From: a bacterium
Lineage (GTDB): Bacteria > Auribacterota > Auribacteria > Auribacterales > Auribacteraceae
Reading direction: 5' to 3'
Assembly: GCA_018435605.1 (NCBI GenBank)
Contig: JAHDNF010000003.1
Location: 1 to 64,000 of the forward strand
DNA length: 64,000 nt
A program made the position numbers and the translations under genes. Positions 25,678 through 36,539 of this stretch are shown piece after piece. The stretch's first letter is position 1; every line of letters starts with the position of its first letter. The notes beneath the pieces were generated by a model that did not search any database, was not told the DNA's origin, and saw only the letters and a list, made by a program, of their open reading frames with translations.

Positions 25678-28600
25678 TCTCAATGACCAGCAAAAAGCCA
25701 TAGTCGAAGCTCCCATGGATTTGCCGCTACTCATAATTGCCGCCGCCGGCACTGGAAAGACACGCACGTTGACCGAGCGTTTTGCCTATCTTGTAAAAGA
25801 TAAGAAAATCCATCCGGATAAAATTTTGTTGCTGACATTTACAAAAAAAGCGGCTTTCGAGATGAAAGAACGGGTAATCAAAGCGACCGGTTTGCCTTCT
25901 GCAGATCGCAGTCGGTTATGGATTCATACGTTTCACGCTTTTTGCGCACGCCTGATTCGTGAAGAAGCAACTGAACTAAATCTTCCTGCGGATTTCGAAC
26001 CTATTGATCAGAGCGAACAAAGTTTGTTATATGAGCAGGTTTTGACAGAGCTACATTCTTTGTCCGGTGAGTTTCAGCAGTTGACCGACCGGTTGCGTTT
26101 ATTTGATATATCGCTCTATAAACGTTTTGTAAAGGAAAGTTATTCTATAATAGAAAAACTTCGTGAAAAAATAGTTCAGCCTCATGAATTTGGAAAGTAT
26201 GTGGATATAAATTTCAAAGACATGGATGCTGATAATGACCGAGACTACACATTTGCCCGGATGGTATATCTGCTTTACTTCCGTTTTAATGAACGACTTG
26301 ATGAGTTGGGGGTTAAAGATTTTTCCAAGATGATCATGGATGTCATAGTGTTACTGCGTGAAAATACTGAGGTTAGAAAAAAATACCGGCGCCAATTTTC
26401 TTTTGTCATGGTGGATGAGTTTCAGGATACCTCGTACGCACAATTCGAATTGCTTCGGCTCGTATGTAACGAACGGTTGAGCAACTTGACCGTTGTCGGC
26501 GATCCGCGTCAATCTATTTATCAGTGGCGCGATGCCGACCCTGCTAACTTGGAGTGGGTTAAAACACGTATAGATAATCTGCGCGTTTACAATCTTCAGG
26601 TAAATTACCGGTCTTATGCTGACATACTGGATTTCGCCAACACTCTGTTACATAATACTGTTTATAAAGAATTACCGCCATTGTTGCCTTGCGATGTGTC
26701 GAATTGCGCTAATCCCGCGGTTTTTTGTTTTGAAAACGCCCATGACGAACCGGCATTCATTGCCGCTCAGATACGGCAACTGATCGATGCTGACGGTTTT
26801 TCTCCCGGCGATATAGCTATTTTGCTTAGGCAAATAAAAAACCGAGTGGCTCTGTATGAACGTGCCCTAGAATCTAAGGGAATACCGTATTATACCAGCG
26901 GAAGCGGGTCATTTTTTGAACAGACTGATGTTCAGGATTATATTTCTTATCTGCGGATTGTAGATAACCCGCTAGACCGTGCCGCTATAGTGCGTGTATT
27001 GCAGAGGCCGCCATATTCTCTATCGGACGGGCGAGTGTACAAGCTCTATGTCACTGCGAAGAATAATGGTGTCAGCATGCTCGAACATCTTAAATGCGAG
27101 GATGATCTTGCGTTTATTTACGAAAAAGTAAATTTGCTTTCGCCTCTAAAAAATACTTATTCTATACTTGAAATTTTTTACAGGCTGGTTGATCTGTTCG
27201 ATCTTAAAAATATATTGTATACGGATTCCTCCTCTTATATAAACCGCAGGGAAAGGCTTGGAAAATTCATTAAACTTATAAAAATGTTTCAGAACCGCCA
27301 TCCTCAAAACGCGCTGACGCAGTTCATACATCTTTGCCAACAAGGTACTATGGCGACTGAAGATGACGAACTGCTAGAACAGGTTCAGTCTCAGGGTTGT
27401 GTGCGCATCATGACACTGCACAAGGCAAAAGGGCTTGAGTTTCCTGTGGTGTTTTTATCCGATTTGAAGTCGTTGGAAAAAGAAGGAAATAAGACAGGGC
27501 GCATGAATCAATTTTTTATGGATAGACGCTGTAACATTATCTATAAAGATTCGCCCGGCTACGAACCTCTGAAAAATACCGCTAAGGCCAATCAGAGGAA
27601 CGAATGGTGGCGTTTGTATTATGTGGGGATTACCCGTGCTCAGAAACGCTTGTACCTGACTGGCGCTGATCTCGGGACATTTACCGATATTCTGGGTACA
27701 TGCAATCCGCAAAGCTGGTGTATGCTGAATTCTGTACCTTTGCCGTCCGATTTAAATAAGTCCATAACCACCGATATAAAAGAACTTAAAGATGGCGCGT
27801 CATATATCGAATCCGTTATTTCATCTGTGCCTGCGGAATACGAAAAATTACCGCGCAAAATTTCGTTATCATGTTCATTATTGCATTATTACGAACAATG
27901 TCCATACTATTACCATATCCGTTATGTTTTGGGTATTCCTGAACCTAGACAGATTGATGCGGAAAAGCCGTCTGCGCTTAGATGGGACAGGATGGGTACT
28001 GTAATACATCAGGCAATAGAATCGTATCATATTAAGGATAAAAAAGTCGATCCGCTGAAAATTGCCCATGATATAGCCGGGCAGTACCGTGTTGAGGAAA
28101 TAGACTTGAAGTTTATCGAAGACGCGCTCAATTATTATATGTCAACACCGTACGCGACAGAATCGGCTCATCAGTTTCATACCGAGTATCCGTTTGCCAT
28201 ATCTTTAGACCTGCCTGAAGGACAGATAGAACTTAAAGGGCAGATAGACCGGTTGTATCGTTATACGCGCCATTGCCGGATCGTAGATTTCAAAACAGGC
28301 ATGCAGTCTCATGAGGAGCAGTATCGGTTTCAAATGGAGTTGTATGCCCTTGCGTGTAAGATGTTGTTCGGCGTGGAAACGGTGGAGGCGGAACTGCTGT
28401 ACCTATCGAGAAAAGAAGTAAAAAAATACGTTATTGCCGAACAGGATTTTGAAACGTGTTTACGGCGATTGACAAAGATCGCGGGCGGCATTTTAAATAA
28501 TGATTTTGCTCCGCTTCAAGGAGATGGGTGCAAATACTGCTCTGTCATCGACTGCGGTGAATCCGTAAAAAAACTGCGGTCTGTTTGCGGGAGTGATACG

Positions 28601-30298
28601 GATTATTACATGCACTTTTACGATCTGGTAGACCGTGAAGAGCGGGCATGTTGTGCAAAAGACCGTGAAACCGATAAAATATCTGTCCGATTCAGGCGGA
28701 TATTACCACAGTCCGCATCTCAGCCGGAAGATTCTTCTCTAGTTGAATTCGATACACATACCGATGACACACACCTTCGTAAAGGCGATATGGTCAAACT
28801 GTATGACCGAAATAACGGTTCTGTTTGCGCAAAGATAATCGACATTACCGAATCGTCGATAGTTGTGTTTGTGGATGAACTGAAAAATTGGGATGATTTT
28901 GTTAGTTATACAGACTGGCAGGATAGTCTGGGTTTTGAACGGATGAAAAATAATTTGTTTGATTTTTTACTATCGCAATCCCTTTTGAAAAATATCATTC
29001 TTGAGCAAGCGAGTCCGTCTCTTATAGATATTTCTACCGAAAAACTGATACTGCCCGCTGATGGGCTTGATAATTATCAGCAAATGGCGGTACGTATGGC
29101 TCTTGCGAGCAGGGATTTTTTGATTGTACAAGGACCTCCGGGAACAGGGAAAACGGTTACTATAGCTACAATGGCGCATGAGCTTATAAACCGAGGCTCC
29201 AGAGTTTTGATTTCTGCATATACTAATCGGGCGGTTGACGCCATTTTATGTAAATTGCTGGATATATTTACAAAAAACGCTGGGTCGGCAGTGCGGGGCA
29301 TATACCGGATCGGTAATTCTGTGCTGGTTGATAGTCAGGTACTGCCATTATTGGTTGACGAGCATTTGTCAACAGACAGGATCGCTTTTACCGTAAGAGA
29401 TGCACAACTGGTTGCTGTTACTTCAGCTGGTATTCGTTCCGATTTGTTCTCTTATACCGGAAAATTCGATGTGGCGATTATAGATGAGGCAAGCCAGATG
29501 CCCGAACCGTTTGCCATCGGCGTGGCAAATTACGCCGAAAGATTGATTATGGTCGGAGACGACAAACAGTTACCGCCAATTGTATCCGATCCGTACTCAC
29601 AGCAAGAGGGGTTGGGTGTCAGCTTGTTTGAACGAATGAAACAATATATGGATCGAATTTCATCGAAGTCTATTATAATGCTCAAGAATCAGTATAGAAT
29701 GAACGAACTTCTAATGGAGTTTTCTTCAAAAGAGTTTTATAATGGGGGCATACATGCCGGAACCGTAGATGTAGCCCGAAGACAGATTGAATTGCCGTCC
29801 CTGTTATTGTCGAGATGTAGCCGATGGATAGCGGCTGTTCTTGATCCATCGAGTCCGCTTGTTTATCTCGATACAGGCAGTCAGGATGAAAATATGCTTT
29901 ACGTAACTACAAAAGTTATTGCCGACATTATGAGGCAAGGTTTTTTAAAGGTAGGTTATCCTGTCGATCAGATAGGTATTATGTCGCCGTACCGCCGTCA
30001 GGTTGCCGCATTGAGGAAAGAATTGACAGGCTCCGGAGTTGCAATAGATACCATAGATCGTTTTCAGGGTTCGGACAGGGAAGTTATAGTTTTATCGTGT
30101 CCTGTATCAAACAACCAAATACCGCCGTTATTGAATGATGACAAACGGCTTAACGTGGCGCTTACGCGGGCTAAGTCCAAGTTGATAGTTGTAGGTTGTT
30201 ATATGAATGATATAAAAGATAATAAATCTCCGCTAATGAGGTTTTTAGAGTTTTGCCGTGTTTGCGGAGCGGTAGTGCAATATAAGGCTCAAGATTGA
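25670..30298 (+). CDS. Fusion of UvrD/AddA helicase, RecB-type nuclease and Dna2/Upf1-type helicase
   Basis: 1542 residues in one uninterrupted frame. Domain 1 (about 1-680): SF1A helicase with Walker A AAAGTGKT (about 25-32), HTFHAFCARLIREE, MVDEFQDT (247), MTLHKAKGLEFPVVF (581) and YVGITRAQKRL (650). Domain 2 (about 735-965): PD-(D/E)XK nuclease with YYEQCPYYYH, QIDRLYR (857), VDFKTG (871) and a C-x2-C-x4-C group (954-962) that with the earlier cysteine suggests a [4Fe-4S] staple. Domain 3 (about 1040-1542): an SF1B helicase with VQGPPGTGKT (1153-1162), IIDEASQMPEP, GDDKQLPPI, QYRMNE, DTIDRFQGSDREV and RLNVALTRAKS, as in Dna2/Upf1. AddA is about 1200 residues and ends at the nuclease. ATG at 25670 is preferred over TTG at 25649 (AGGG upstream). 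Probable role: DNA end resection with the AddB-like partner. Confidence 0.88.
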   Translation: MSNLNDQQKAIVEAPMDLPLLIIAAAGTGKTRTLTERFAYLVKDKKIHPDKILLLTFTKKAAFEMKERVIKATGLPSADRSRLWIHTFHAFCARLIREEATELNLPADFEPIDQSEQSLLYEQVLTELHSLSGEFQQLTDRLRLFDISLYKRFVKESYSIIEKLREKIVQPHEFGKYVDINFKDMDADNDRDYTFARMVYLLYFRFNERLDELGVKDFSKMIMDVIVLLRENTEVRKKYRRQFSFVMVDEFQDTSYAQFELLRLVCNERLSNLTVVGDPRQSIYQWRDADPANLEWVKTRIDNLRVYNLQVNYRSYADILDFANTLLHNTVYKELPPLLPCDVSNCANPAVFCFENAHDEPAFIAAQIRQLIDADGFSPGDIAILLRQIKNRVALYERALESKGIPYYTSGSGSFFEQTDVQDYISYLRIVDNPLDRAAIVRVLQRPPYSLSDGRVYKLYVTAKNNGVSMLEHLKCEDDLAFIYEKVNLLSPLKNTYSILEIFYRLVDLFDLKNILYTDSSSYINRRERLGKFIKLIKMFQNRHPQNALTQFIHLCQQGTMATEDDELLEQVQSQGCVRIMTLHKAKGLEFPVVFLSDLKSLEKEGNKTGRMNQFFMDRRCNIIYKDSPGYEPLKNTAKANQRNEWWRLYYVGITRAQKRLYLTGADLGTFTDILGTCNPQSWCMLNSVPLPSDLNKSITTDIKELKDGASYIESVISSVPAEYEKLPRKISLSCSLLHYYEQCPYYYHIRYVLGIPEPRQIDAEKPSALRWDRMGTVIHQAIESYHIKDKKVDPLKIAHDIAGQYRVEEIDLKFIEDALNYYMSTPYATESAHQFHTEYPFAISLDLPEGQIELKGQIDRLYRYTRHCRIVDFKTGMQSHEEQYRFQMELYALACKMLFGVETVEAELLYLSRKEVKKYVIAEQDFETCLRRLTKIAGGILNNDFAPLQGDGCKYCSVIDCGESVKKLRSVCGSDTDYYMHFYDLVDREERACCAKDRETDKISVRFRRILPQSASQPEDSSLVEFDTHTDDTHLRKGDMVKLYDRNNGSVCAKIIDITESSIVVFVDELKNWDDFVSYTDWQDSLGFERMKNNLFDFLLSQSLLKNIILEQASPSLIDISTEKLILPADGLDNYQQMAVRMALASRDFLIVQGPPGTGKTVTIATMAHELINRGSRVLISAYTNRAVDAILCKLLDIFTKNAGSAVRGIYRIGNSVLVDSQVLPLLVDEHLSTDRIAFTVRDAQLVAVTSAGIRSDLFSYTGKFDVAIIDEASQMPEPFAIGVANYAERLIMVGDDKQLPPIVSDPYSQQEGLGVSLFERMKQYMDRISSKSIIMLKNQYRMNELLMEFSSKEFYNGGIHAGTVDVARRQIELPSLLLSRCSRWIAAVLDPSSPLVYLDTGSQDENMLYVTTKVIADIMRQGFLKVGYPVDQIGIMSPYRRQVAALRKELTGSGVAIDTIDRFQGSDREVIVLSCPVSNNQIPPLLNDDKRLNVALTRAKSKLIVVGCYMNDIKDNKSPLMRFLEFCRVCGAVVQYKAQD

Positions 30299-30409
30299 TT
30301 TAGATATGCTCGAATGTTAATGTGAGTTATATATGAAATTTTTTCGTTTTTTGCCGAAATTAGATATTACGTATACCGAATTTTTATTTTATATACTTAG
30401 AGGCATTGA

Positions 30410-31714
30410 ATGATTCGTCTTATCGGAAGAAAAAAACTGTTTGACCTCTTGAAAGCAGAGGAGTTGAATCCTACTGTCAAGATGGAGATGCGCAGAATAA
30501 TACGTTTGAACCGCCTGAAAAAGAAGGATATTATCGAAAGCGTTCACAAAGCGGTTGATTACTGGGATGACATGCGCGAATACGATAAATCCGCAAAATT
30601 GGAAAAATATTTTTTTGGCAATCAGGTTTTTTCCGAACCGGCGGAGTCTAAAGAAATTACATTTCGAGATGAACAAACCGTCGATGCATCTGAGGATATC
30701 GAACATGAACTTCCGGTTAAATCGGATTTTGAAAAAGAATTTCATGAAGACAAAAAAAACGATGTTATTGACTATGAATCTCACGAAGAAACCGGAAAAG
30801 GCGACGAAGATTTTTTCTTTGATGACGATGTTGTCTACGAAGGTTTTTTTTCACGGGCAAAGCGCCATGAGGCGCGCGATTACCTGATAATGGGCGAAGA
30901 CGAATACGACGCAAAACGCAATAGAAATCTTTTTAAAGTTGCTTTTCTAATAGGTCTTCCTTTCAGTTTAATAATTTATTATGGAATTCTCGGATTATTG
31001 AAATATTTTTCCGTTTCCCTCCCGTTCGATACCATGTGGCTGACCCCTTTGATAGGGCTGTTCGCTTTGTCGATAGCGTTTTTTATTTATCTGGATTTGG
31101 AACCGAAAGAATTATTATGGTCATACGAACGTGTTATGGGTTTGACTTATATCCTGTCCATTACTTATGCATGCGTTATTGTAATGGGTGGAGTCATATT
31201 GTTTTTTATGTTCAAACAAAACGATTTGAATTTTGAGAAAAGGTTTTATTTCAAACTGGATGAGTTTGAAGCATACGCAGAACGGTATCCCCATGACGCT
31301 GAAGGCCGAATGAAGCTGGCATACGCATATATGAGCAACGACGATCATCAAAAAGCTCTAAACGAAGTCAAAATAGCTCTTAAACTCGCTCCCGGTCTTG
31401 CCGCCGCGGAAGATTTGTATAAAGCTATTATCAACACATACATTATAAACAAAGAAGCTGTGATCCATTTTTCAACGGGTATGCTGTATTGGTTTATCGA
31501 TCAGGATGAATCCGCCATGTCTGCGTTTCGCGATGCGATCAAGTTGTATCCTAGGTTTGGAGAAGCTCATTATTATATAGCGTCAATCTATTACAACCGC
31601 AGAAATTACGATAATGCATGGAAACATGCTGTAGAGGCTAAACGTGCTGGCAACGAACGGATTTCGAGTCTTATCCACGAGTTACAGCGATATTTCACCA
31701 TGCCTCCGATATAA
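30410..31714 (+). CDS. Membrane protein with C-terminal TPR repeats
   Basis: 434 residues. A basic, helical N-terminus (1-65, many Lys/Arg) is followed by a strongly acidic low-complexity stretch (about 80-145, with runs of Asp/Glu and Phe), three hydrophobic helices (about 177-200, 207-227, 240-268), and a C-terminal tetratricopeptide region (about 275-425) with repeats such as PHDAEGRMKLAYAYMSNDDH and PRFGEAHYYIASIYYNRRNY. TPRs normally hold protein partners; here they sit beyond the last helix, so their side depends on topology I cannot fix. No enzyme motif. It follows the helicase fusion by about 110 bases in the same direction but has no evident functional tie to it. I do not recognise the family. 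Confidence 0.75.
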   Translation: MIRLIGRKKLFDLLKAEELNPTVKMEMRRIIRLNRLKKKDIIESVHKAVDYWDDMREYDKSAKLEKYFFGNQVFSEPAESKEITFRDEQTVDASEDIEHELPVKSDFEKEFHEDKKNDVIDYESHEETGKGDEDFFFDDDVVYEGFFSRAKRHEARDYLIMGEDEYDAKRNRNLFKVAFLIGLPFSLIIYYGILGLLKYFSVSLPFDTMWLTPLIGLFALSIAFFIYLDLEPKELLWSYERVMGLTYILSITYACVIVMGGVILFFMFKQNDLNFEKRFYFKLDEFEAYAERYPHDAEGRMKLAYAYMSNDDHQKALNEVKIALKLAPGLAAAEDLYKAIINTYIINKEAVIHFSTGMLYWFIDQDESAMSAFRDAIKLYPRFGEAHYYIASIYYNRRNYDNAWKHAVEAKRAGNERISSLIHELQRYFTMPPI

Positions 31715-31903
31715 ATTCTTTCATACGTAGCTAGAATGCTTTAAAAAATCATACCAAAATAATTGTATATTGAGTTTTGATTGTCAGCAAACTTTTTAGA
31801 TACAATATCCTATTTTCCGGATGAATATACAGACTGATTATTTATATGTCCCCTATATGGTCCCTAAAAATATAAAAGTGTGTCCGAAAAAACAGGGAAT
31901 ATG

Positions 31904-31932
31904 TTGACCGATCATCAACGATATGATAGTAT
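31904..31932 (+). promoter_or_regulatory. Predicted promoter of the purine gene run
   Basis: TTGACC (31904-31909) and TAGTAT (31927-31932) are 17 bases apart, about 55 bases before purB. The leader is short and shows no purine riboswitch core. Confidence 0.45.
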
Positions 31933-31986
31933 TCGTACCTTCTGTTATACGGATGAGGATAATCTGAAAAAAAGGGGAGAGCTTGT

Positions 31987-33282
31987 ATGATTCCGCGCTA
32001 CAGCCTGCCGGATATGGAGCGTATCTGGTCGGATACCAATAAGTTCGAAACATGGTTGAAAATCGAAGTCCTAGCATGCGAGGCCTTATGTGAACTGGGT
32101 GAAATTCCGGTTGAGGATTTGAACAATATTCGCCAAAAAGCTCGGTTCGATATCGCGCGCATTGATGAAATCGAGCGGGAAACCCATCATGATGTAATAG
32201 CGTTTTTGACCTCTGTATCCGAATTTGTCGGACATTCAGCGCGTTATATTCACATGGGCTTAACTTCGTCTGATGTTCTTGATACCCAGCTTGCTTTTAA
32301 TCTTGTTGAGGCAACCGACCTGATTACAAAAAAATGCAAAGACCTGATAAGAGTAACCGCTAAAAGAGCTGTCGAACATAAAATGACGCCTATGGTTGGC
32401 CGGTCCCATGGTATTCATGCTGAGCCGATCACCTTTGGTTTGAAATTGGCGTTGATGAAAGACGAACTTGAACGCGGTTTGGAGCGTGTAGAATTTGCCA
32501 GAAAGCATATTGCAGTCGGTAAATTGTCCGGTGCGGTAGGCACTCATGCGCATCTTGATCCTAGAGTAGAGGAATACGTGTGTAGCAAATTGGGGTTAAA
32601 ACCGGCTGTTCTTTCAACTCAAATCGTCCAGCGCGACCGTCATGCCTTTTTGTTGAGCGCGTTTGCCTGTCTTGGTTCGACACTTGAGAAATACGCCGAA
32701 GAGATTCGCAATCTCCAGCATACGGAAATACGCGAAGTTGAAGAGCCGTTCGCCAAAGGGCAAAAGGGTTCGTCTGCGATGCCTCACAAGCGCAATCCGG
32801 TTATTTGTGAACGGATTTGCGGGTTGTCTCGTTTATTGCGGGCGAATGCCATGGCCGCTATGGAAAATGTTGCTCTATGGCATGAACGCGATATAAGTCA
32901 CTCCTCGGTCGAGCGTGTCATTATCCCTGACAGCTGTCATGCGTTATATTATATGCTCCAGAAGTTTATTTACGTTATAGACGGCCTGCTTGTATATCCT
33001 GACGCCATGGAAAAGAACCTCAATATTACTCGTGGTCTCATATATTCCCAGCGTATTTTACTTGAACTCGTCAAGAGAGATGTCAGCAGGGAAGACGGTT
33101 ACAAGTTTGTACAGCGAAACGCTATGCGTGTATGGATGGAAGGCGGGGAGTTTATGGATTATCTGCTCGAAGATAAAGAACTACTCAAAATTTTGTCGCC
33201 TGAGGATATAAAACAGTGTTTTGATCTTGAATATCATTTCAAGCACGTTGACGATACATTTAAAAAACTTGGTATGGAATAA
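31987..33282 (+). CDS. purB: Adenylosuccinate lyase
   Basis: 431 residues, full length for the short (Bacillus/Thermotoga) type. The fumarase-superfamily signature GSSAMPHKRNP lies at about 261-271, with the catalytic Ser in the first part; RSHGIHAEPITFG supplies the catalytic His region and TSSDVLDTQ an upstream substrate loop. It removes fumarate from SAICAR (to AICAR) and from adenylosuccinate (to AMP), so it acts twice in the pathway encoded by the following genes. AGGGGAGAG precedes the ATG. It is the first gene of the plus-strand purine run. Confidence 0.96.
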   Translation: MIPRYSLPDMERIWSDTNKFETWLKIEVLACEALCELGEIPVEDLNNIRQKARFDIARIDEIERETHHDVIAFLTSVSEFVGHSARYIHMGLTSSDVLDTQLAFNLVEATDLITKKCKDLIRVTAKRAVEHKMTPMVGRSHGIHAEPITFGLKLALMKDELERGLERVEFARKHIAVGKLSGAVGTHAHLDPRVEEYVCSKLGLKPAVLSTQIVQRDRHAFLLSAFACLGSTLEKYAEEIRNLQHTEIREVEEPFAKGQKGSSAMPHKRNPVICERICGLSRLLRANAMAAMENVALWHERDISHSSVERVIIPDSCHALYYMLQKFIYVIDGLLVYPDAMEKNLNITRGLIYSQRILLELVKRDVSREDGYKFVQRNAMRVWMEGGEFMDYLLEDKELLKILSPEDIKQCFDLEYHFKHVDDTFKKLGME

Positions 33283-33306
33283 GGATAACCGCAGAAGGAG
33301 TTTGGT

Positions 33307-33573
33307 ATGGAATTCGTTGCAAATATTGTTGTAACCTTGAAACCGAGCGTGCTTGATCCGCAGGGTAACACCGTCAAGGAAGCTCTCCATTCCATGGGTT
33401 ACAATTCTGTTGAGGATGTGAGGATGGGTAAATTCATGGAATTGACCATCTCGGCAGATTCGGAGCAAAAGGCGCTCGATTTGGCGCATGATGTATGCAA
33501 CCGCCTATTAGTCAATCCTGTTATCGAGACATATACATTGAGTCTAAAGGCTCAAACTGGGGGGGCGGTGTAA
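33307..33573 (+). CDS. purS: FGAM synthase subunit PurS
   Basis: 88 residues, the usual size. [19 protein letters not shown] and the MGKFMEL strand are typical of PurS, the small dimeric scaffold that links PurL and PurQ. Its presence shows that this organism uses the three-part phosphoribosylformylglycinamidine synthase rather than the large single-chain PurL of Proteobacteria. AGAAGGAG precedes the ATG. Its stop shares one base with the purQ start (TAATG). The residues GGGGV just before the stop come from a long G run. Confidence 0.95.
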   Translation: MEFVANIVVTLKPSVLDPQGNTVKEALHSMGYNSVEDVRMGKFMELTISADSEQKALDLAHDVCNRLLVNPVIETYTLSLKAQTGGAV

Positions 33574-34274
33574 TGTTGCGGTTTGGAGTTGTTGTTTTTC
33601 CCGGTTCAAATTGTGATCACGATTGTTTTTATGCGATAAAGCAGTTTGTGTCGAAAGATGTGGAATTTATTTGGCATAAATCCCGTGAAATCCATGAATT
33701 CGACTGTATTGTCATTCCGGGTGGGTTTTCGTATGGTGATTATCTGCGTACCGGAGCTATAGCCCGGTTTTCTCCGGTTATTGGCCAGATACGGGAGTTT
33801 GCCGAGTCCGGTAAGCTGGTAATAGGTATTTGTAACGGTTTTCAGATTTTGCTCGAATGCGGGTTATTGCCTGGAGCTATGCTCCGCAATACCAGTTTGC
33901 GGTTTATATGCAAGTATATCTATCTCAAAACGGTAAATTCCGATACTCCGTTTACCTCGTCTATGGAGCAAGGCAGGGTTATTCGTATTCCCATTGCGCA
34001 CGGTGAAGGCAACTATTATATCGATCCCGACGGATTGGCAGAATTGAAACGCAACAATCAGATCGTATTCCAGTATTGCGATGCCAACGGAAATATCAGT
34101 GATAACACCAATCCTAACGGTTCTGTTGAGAATATAGCTGGAATATGCAACAAAGCCGGAAATGTGCTGGGTATGATGCCGCATCCTGAGCGGTGCTGTG
34201 ACCCGCGGCTGGGTTCGTCCGACGGGCTGGCCGTTTTTCAATCGATACTTAAATCGCTAACTGTTTCACAATAA
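33573..34274 (+). CDS. purQ: FGAM synthase glutaminase subunit PurQ
   Basis: 233 residues. Class I glutamine amidotransferase: [20 protein letters not shown], the nucleophile elbow GICNGFQIL with its Cys, and the late PHPER with the catalytic His. It supplies ammonia from glutamine to PurL. The start at 33573 (TAATG with the purS stop) is preferred because PurQ proteins begin with a short strand directly before FPGSNCD; a longer open frame from 33495 would overlap purS out of frame. Family members are about 220-230 residues. Confidence 0.95.
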   Translation: MLRFGVVVFPGSNCDHDCFYAIKQFVSKDVEFIWHKSREIHEFDCIVIPGGFSYGDYLRTGAIARFSPVIGQIREFAESGKLVIGICNGFQILLECGLLPGAMLRNTSLRFICKYIYLKTVNSDTPFTSSMEQGRVIRIPIAHGEGNYYIDPDGLAELKRNNQIVFQYCDANGNISDNTNPNGSVENIAGICNKAGNVLGMMPHPERCCDPRLGSSDGLAVFQSILKSLTVSQ

Positions 34275-34282
34275 GGTTGAGT

Positions 34283-36520
34283 ATGAAAGAACAAGAAGTC
34301 ACGTTAGATTTAGTGCTGGAACACGGCCTGACTGAAGAAGAGTACAAGCTGATTTGTTCTATTCTTGGCAGACAGCCGAATTTTACAGAACTGGGTGTGT
34401 TTTCGGTTATGTGGTCTGAGCATTGCAGTTATAAAAATTCACGGTTCTGGTTGAAAAAGTTTCCTACTACCGGCCCGCGAATTATGGTAAAAGCCGGCGA
34501 CGAAAACGCGGGTATAATAGATATCGGTTCTGGACTGGCGATTTCGTTTAAAATAGAATCTCACAACCATCCGTCAGCTGTGGAACCGTTTCAGGGCGCC
34601 GCTACGGGGATAGGCGGTATTATTCGTGATATTTTCACCATGGGCGCGCGTCCGATAGCGCTTATGGACTCGTTGCGGTTCGGTAAATTGTCGACTCCCA
34701 ATGTGCGGCGGCTACTCGACGGTGTGGTGAGAGGGATAAGCCATTACGGCAACTGTATAGGTATCCCCACGGTTGGCGGTGAGATATATTTCGATCCGAC
34801 ATACGAAGGCAATCCGCTGGTAAATGTATTTTGTTTAGGCATAATGAGACATGAAGACATGGCGCTCGGACGGGCGTCTGGTGTTGGAAACAGTGTTTAT
34901 TATGTCGGCGCCGCTACAGGTAGAGACGGTATTCACGGAGCGACGTTCGCTTCCGAAGAATTAAACGAGAAATCCGAAGAACGCAGGCCGTCGGTTCAAG
35001 TAGGCGACCCGTTTATGGAAAAACTTCTGCTGGAAGCGTGTCTGGAACTGCTTCAGACAGATGCTGTAGTAGGTATTCAGGATATGGGCGCCGCCGGATT
35101 GACCTGCTCCACCTGTGAAACAGCTTCGCGCGGCGGTGCGGGCATAGAGATTGAGTTAGCCAAAGTTCCTCAGCGTGAAAAGGGTATGATTCCTTACGAG
35201 ATTTTGTTGTCTGAATCGCAGGAACGTATGCTGGTGATAGTCAAAAAAGGCAGAGAAGAGGAAGTAGAGGCTATTTTTAATAAGTGGGATTTACATGCCG
35301 CTAACATAGGGCATGTTACAGATGACGGAATGATGCGTGTATTGTTTAATGGACAAAAAGTTGTCGAGATACCAGCCAAACAGCTTGCAGAAGATGCTCC
35401 GATTTATCAACGCGAATTTAAAGAACCTGCCTACTATAAAAAATGCAAGTCGGAAGATTTATCCGCAATTGCGCAACCGTCGTCTTACGGCGATATTTTG
35501 AAAAAATTGCTCGGTGATCCGACAATAGCGGATAAACGATGGGTTTACGAGCAATATGATCATATGGTTATAACAAATACAGTAGTAGCTCCGGGCGTTT
35601 CTGACGCGGCTGTTTTGCGGCTTAAGGAGTGCGAAAAATTGCTTGCCATGAAGACCGACTGTAACGGGCGGTACTGCTATCTTGATCCATATATAGGTGG
35701 TATGATAGCTGTTGCGGAAGCGGCTCGCAATGTGGTTTGTTGCGGCGCTAAACCTCTTGCAATAACCGATTGCCTGAATTTCGGCAATCCGATGAAAGAA
35801 GAGATATTCTGGCAGTTTAAGAATTGTGTAGAGGGGATTGCCGAGGCTTGCCGTCAATTTGAAACACCGGTAACCGGAGGCAACGTAAGTTTTTATAACG
35901 AAAATCCCCGCGGAGCTGTCGACCCGACTCCGGTAATCGGTATTGTCGGGCTGATAGATTCACAAGATCATGTTACCACCGCCTCATTTAAAAAGCCGGG
36001 CGATGTAGTCATACTTCTGGGGCCGATTGAAAGCGGCATCGGCGGAAGCGAGTATCTGGCAATAGCTCATGGTAAGAAGACAGGAGCGTTGCCGGAGTTT
36101 GATATTGAGCTTGAAAAGCGTGTTCAGTCAGTTTGTCTGAAACTTATTCGCGATGGCAAAATAAAGTCGGCGCATGACATTTCCGAAGGAGGCCTTGCTG
36201 TAGCGTTGGCCGAATCGTGTATTCTTGGAGGGGTGGATAGCACAGCGTTAGGCGCGTCTGTCGATTTGCCTGCCACGTCACAACGCCTTGACGGAGTATT
36301 GTTCGGAGAACGGCAATCTCGTATTTTGATTTCGGTAGATCCGTCTGACGTTATGTATGTAGATGATTTTGCTAAGAATAACAATGTGCCGGTGTATAAA
36401 CTCGGAACTGTTGAAAACGAGCGGTTGCAGATATCATGTTCCGGCAAAATACTGATTGATGAGCGAATTGCGGATATTGCCAAAGTGTTTAGATCTGAAT
36501 TGGAATCCTGTATGTCCTAA
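34283..36520 (+). CDS. purL: FGAM synthase subunit PurL (small type)
   Basis: 745 residues, the standard length of small Pur[51 protein letters not shown] and a second half with [12 protein letters not shown] and [18 protein letters not shown] are the ATP- and FGAR-binding blocks of the internal duplication. It converts FGAR to FGAM with PurS and PurQ. ATG at 34283 has AAGG just upstream; a TTG two codons earlier is possible. Nine bases follow the purQ stop. Confidence 0.96.
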   Translation: MKEQEVTLDLVLEHGLTEEEYKLICSILGRQPNFTELGVFSVMWSEHCSYKNSRFWLKKFPTTGPRIMVKAGDENAGIIDIGSGLAISFKIESHNHPSAVEPFQGAATGIGGIIRDIFTMGARPIALMDSLRFGKLSTPNVRRLLDGVVRGISHYGNCIGIPTVGGEIYFDPTYEGNPLVNVFCLGIMRHEDMALGRASGVGNSVYYVGAATGRDGIHGATFASEELNEKSEERRPSVQVGDPFMEKLLLEACLELLQTDAVVGIQDMGAAGLTCSTCETASRGGAGIEIELAKVPQREKGMIPYEILLSESQERMLVIVKKGREEEVEAIFNKWDLHAANIGHVTDDGMMRVLFNGQKVVEIPAKQLAEDAPIYQREFKEPAYYKKCKSEDLSAIAQPSSYGDILKKLLGDPTIADKRWVYEQYDHMVITNTVVAPGVSDAAVLRLKECEKLLAMKTDCNGRYCYLDPYIGGMIAVAEAARNVVCCGAKPLAITDCLNFGNPMKEEIFWQFKNCVEGIAEACRQFETPVTGGNVSFYNENPRGAVDPTPVIGIVGLIDSQDHVTTASFKKPGDVVILLGPIESGIGGSEYLAIAHGKKTGALPEFDIELEKRVQSVCLKLIRDGKIKSAHDISEGGLAVALAESCILGGVDSTALGASVDLPATSQRLDGVLFGERQSRILISVDPSDVMYVDDFAKNNNVPVYKLGTVENERLQISCSGKILIDERIADIAKVFRSELESCMS

Positions 36521-36539
36521 CCGATAAGGAGCCTTTTAT

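Noticed and set aside
22633-30298. Anti-phage defence island
   Set aside because: The helicase-nuclease pair fits general break repair better; no accompanying defence genes, integrase or mobile element is near.
31715-31986. Purine riboswitch upstream of purB
   Set aside because: No conserved three-way junction core or terminator/antiterminator pair could be found; the region shows only a plausible promoter.
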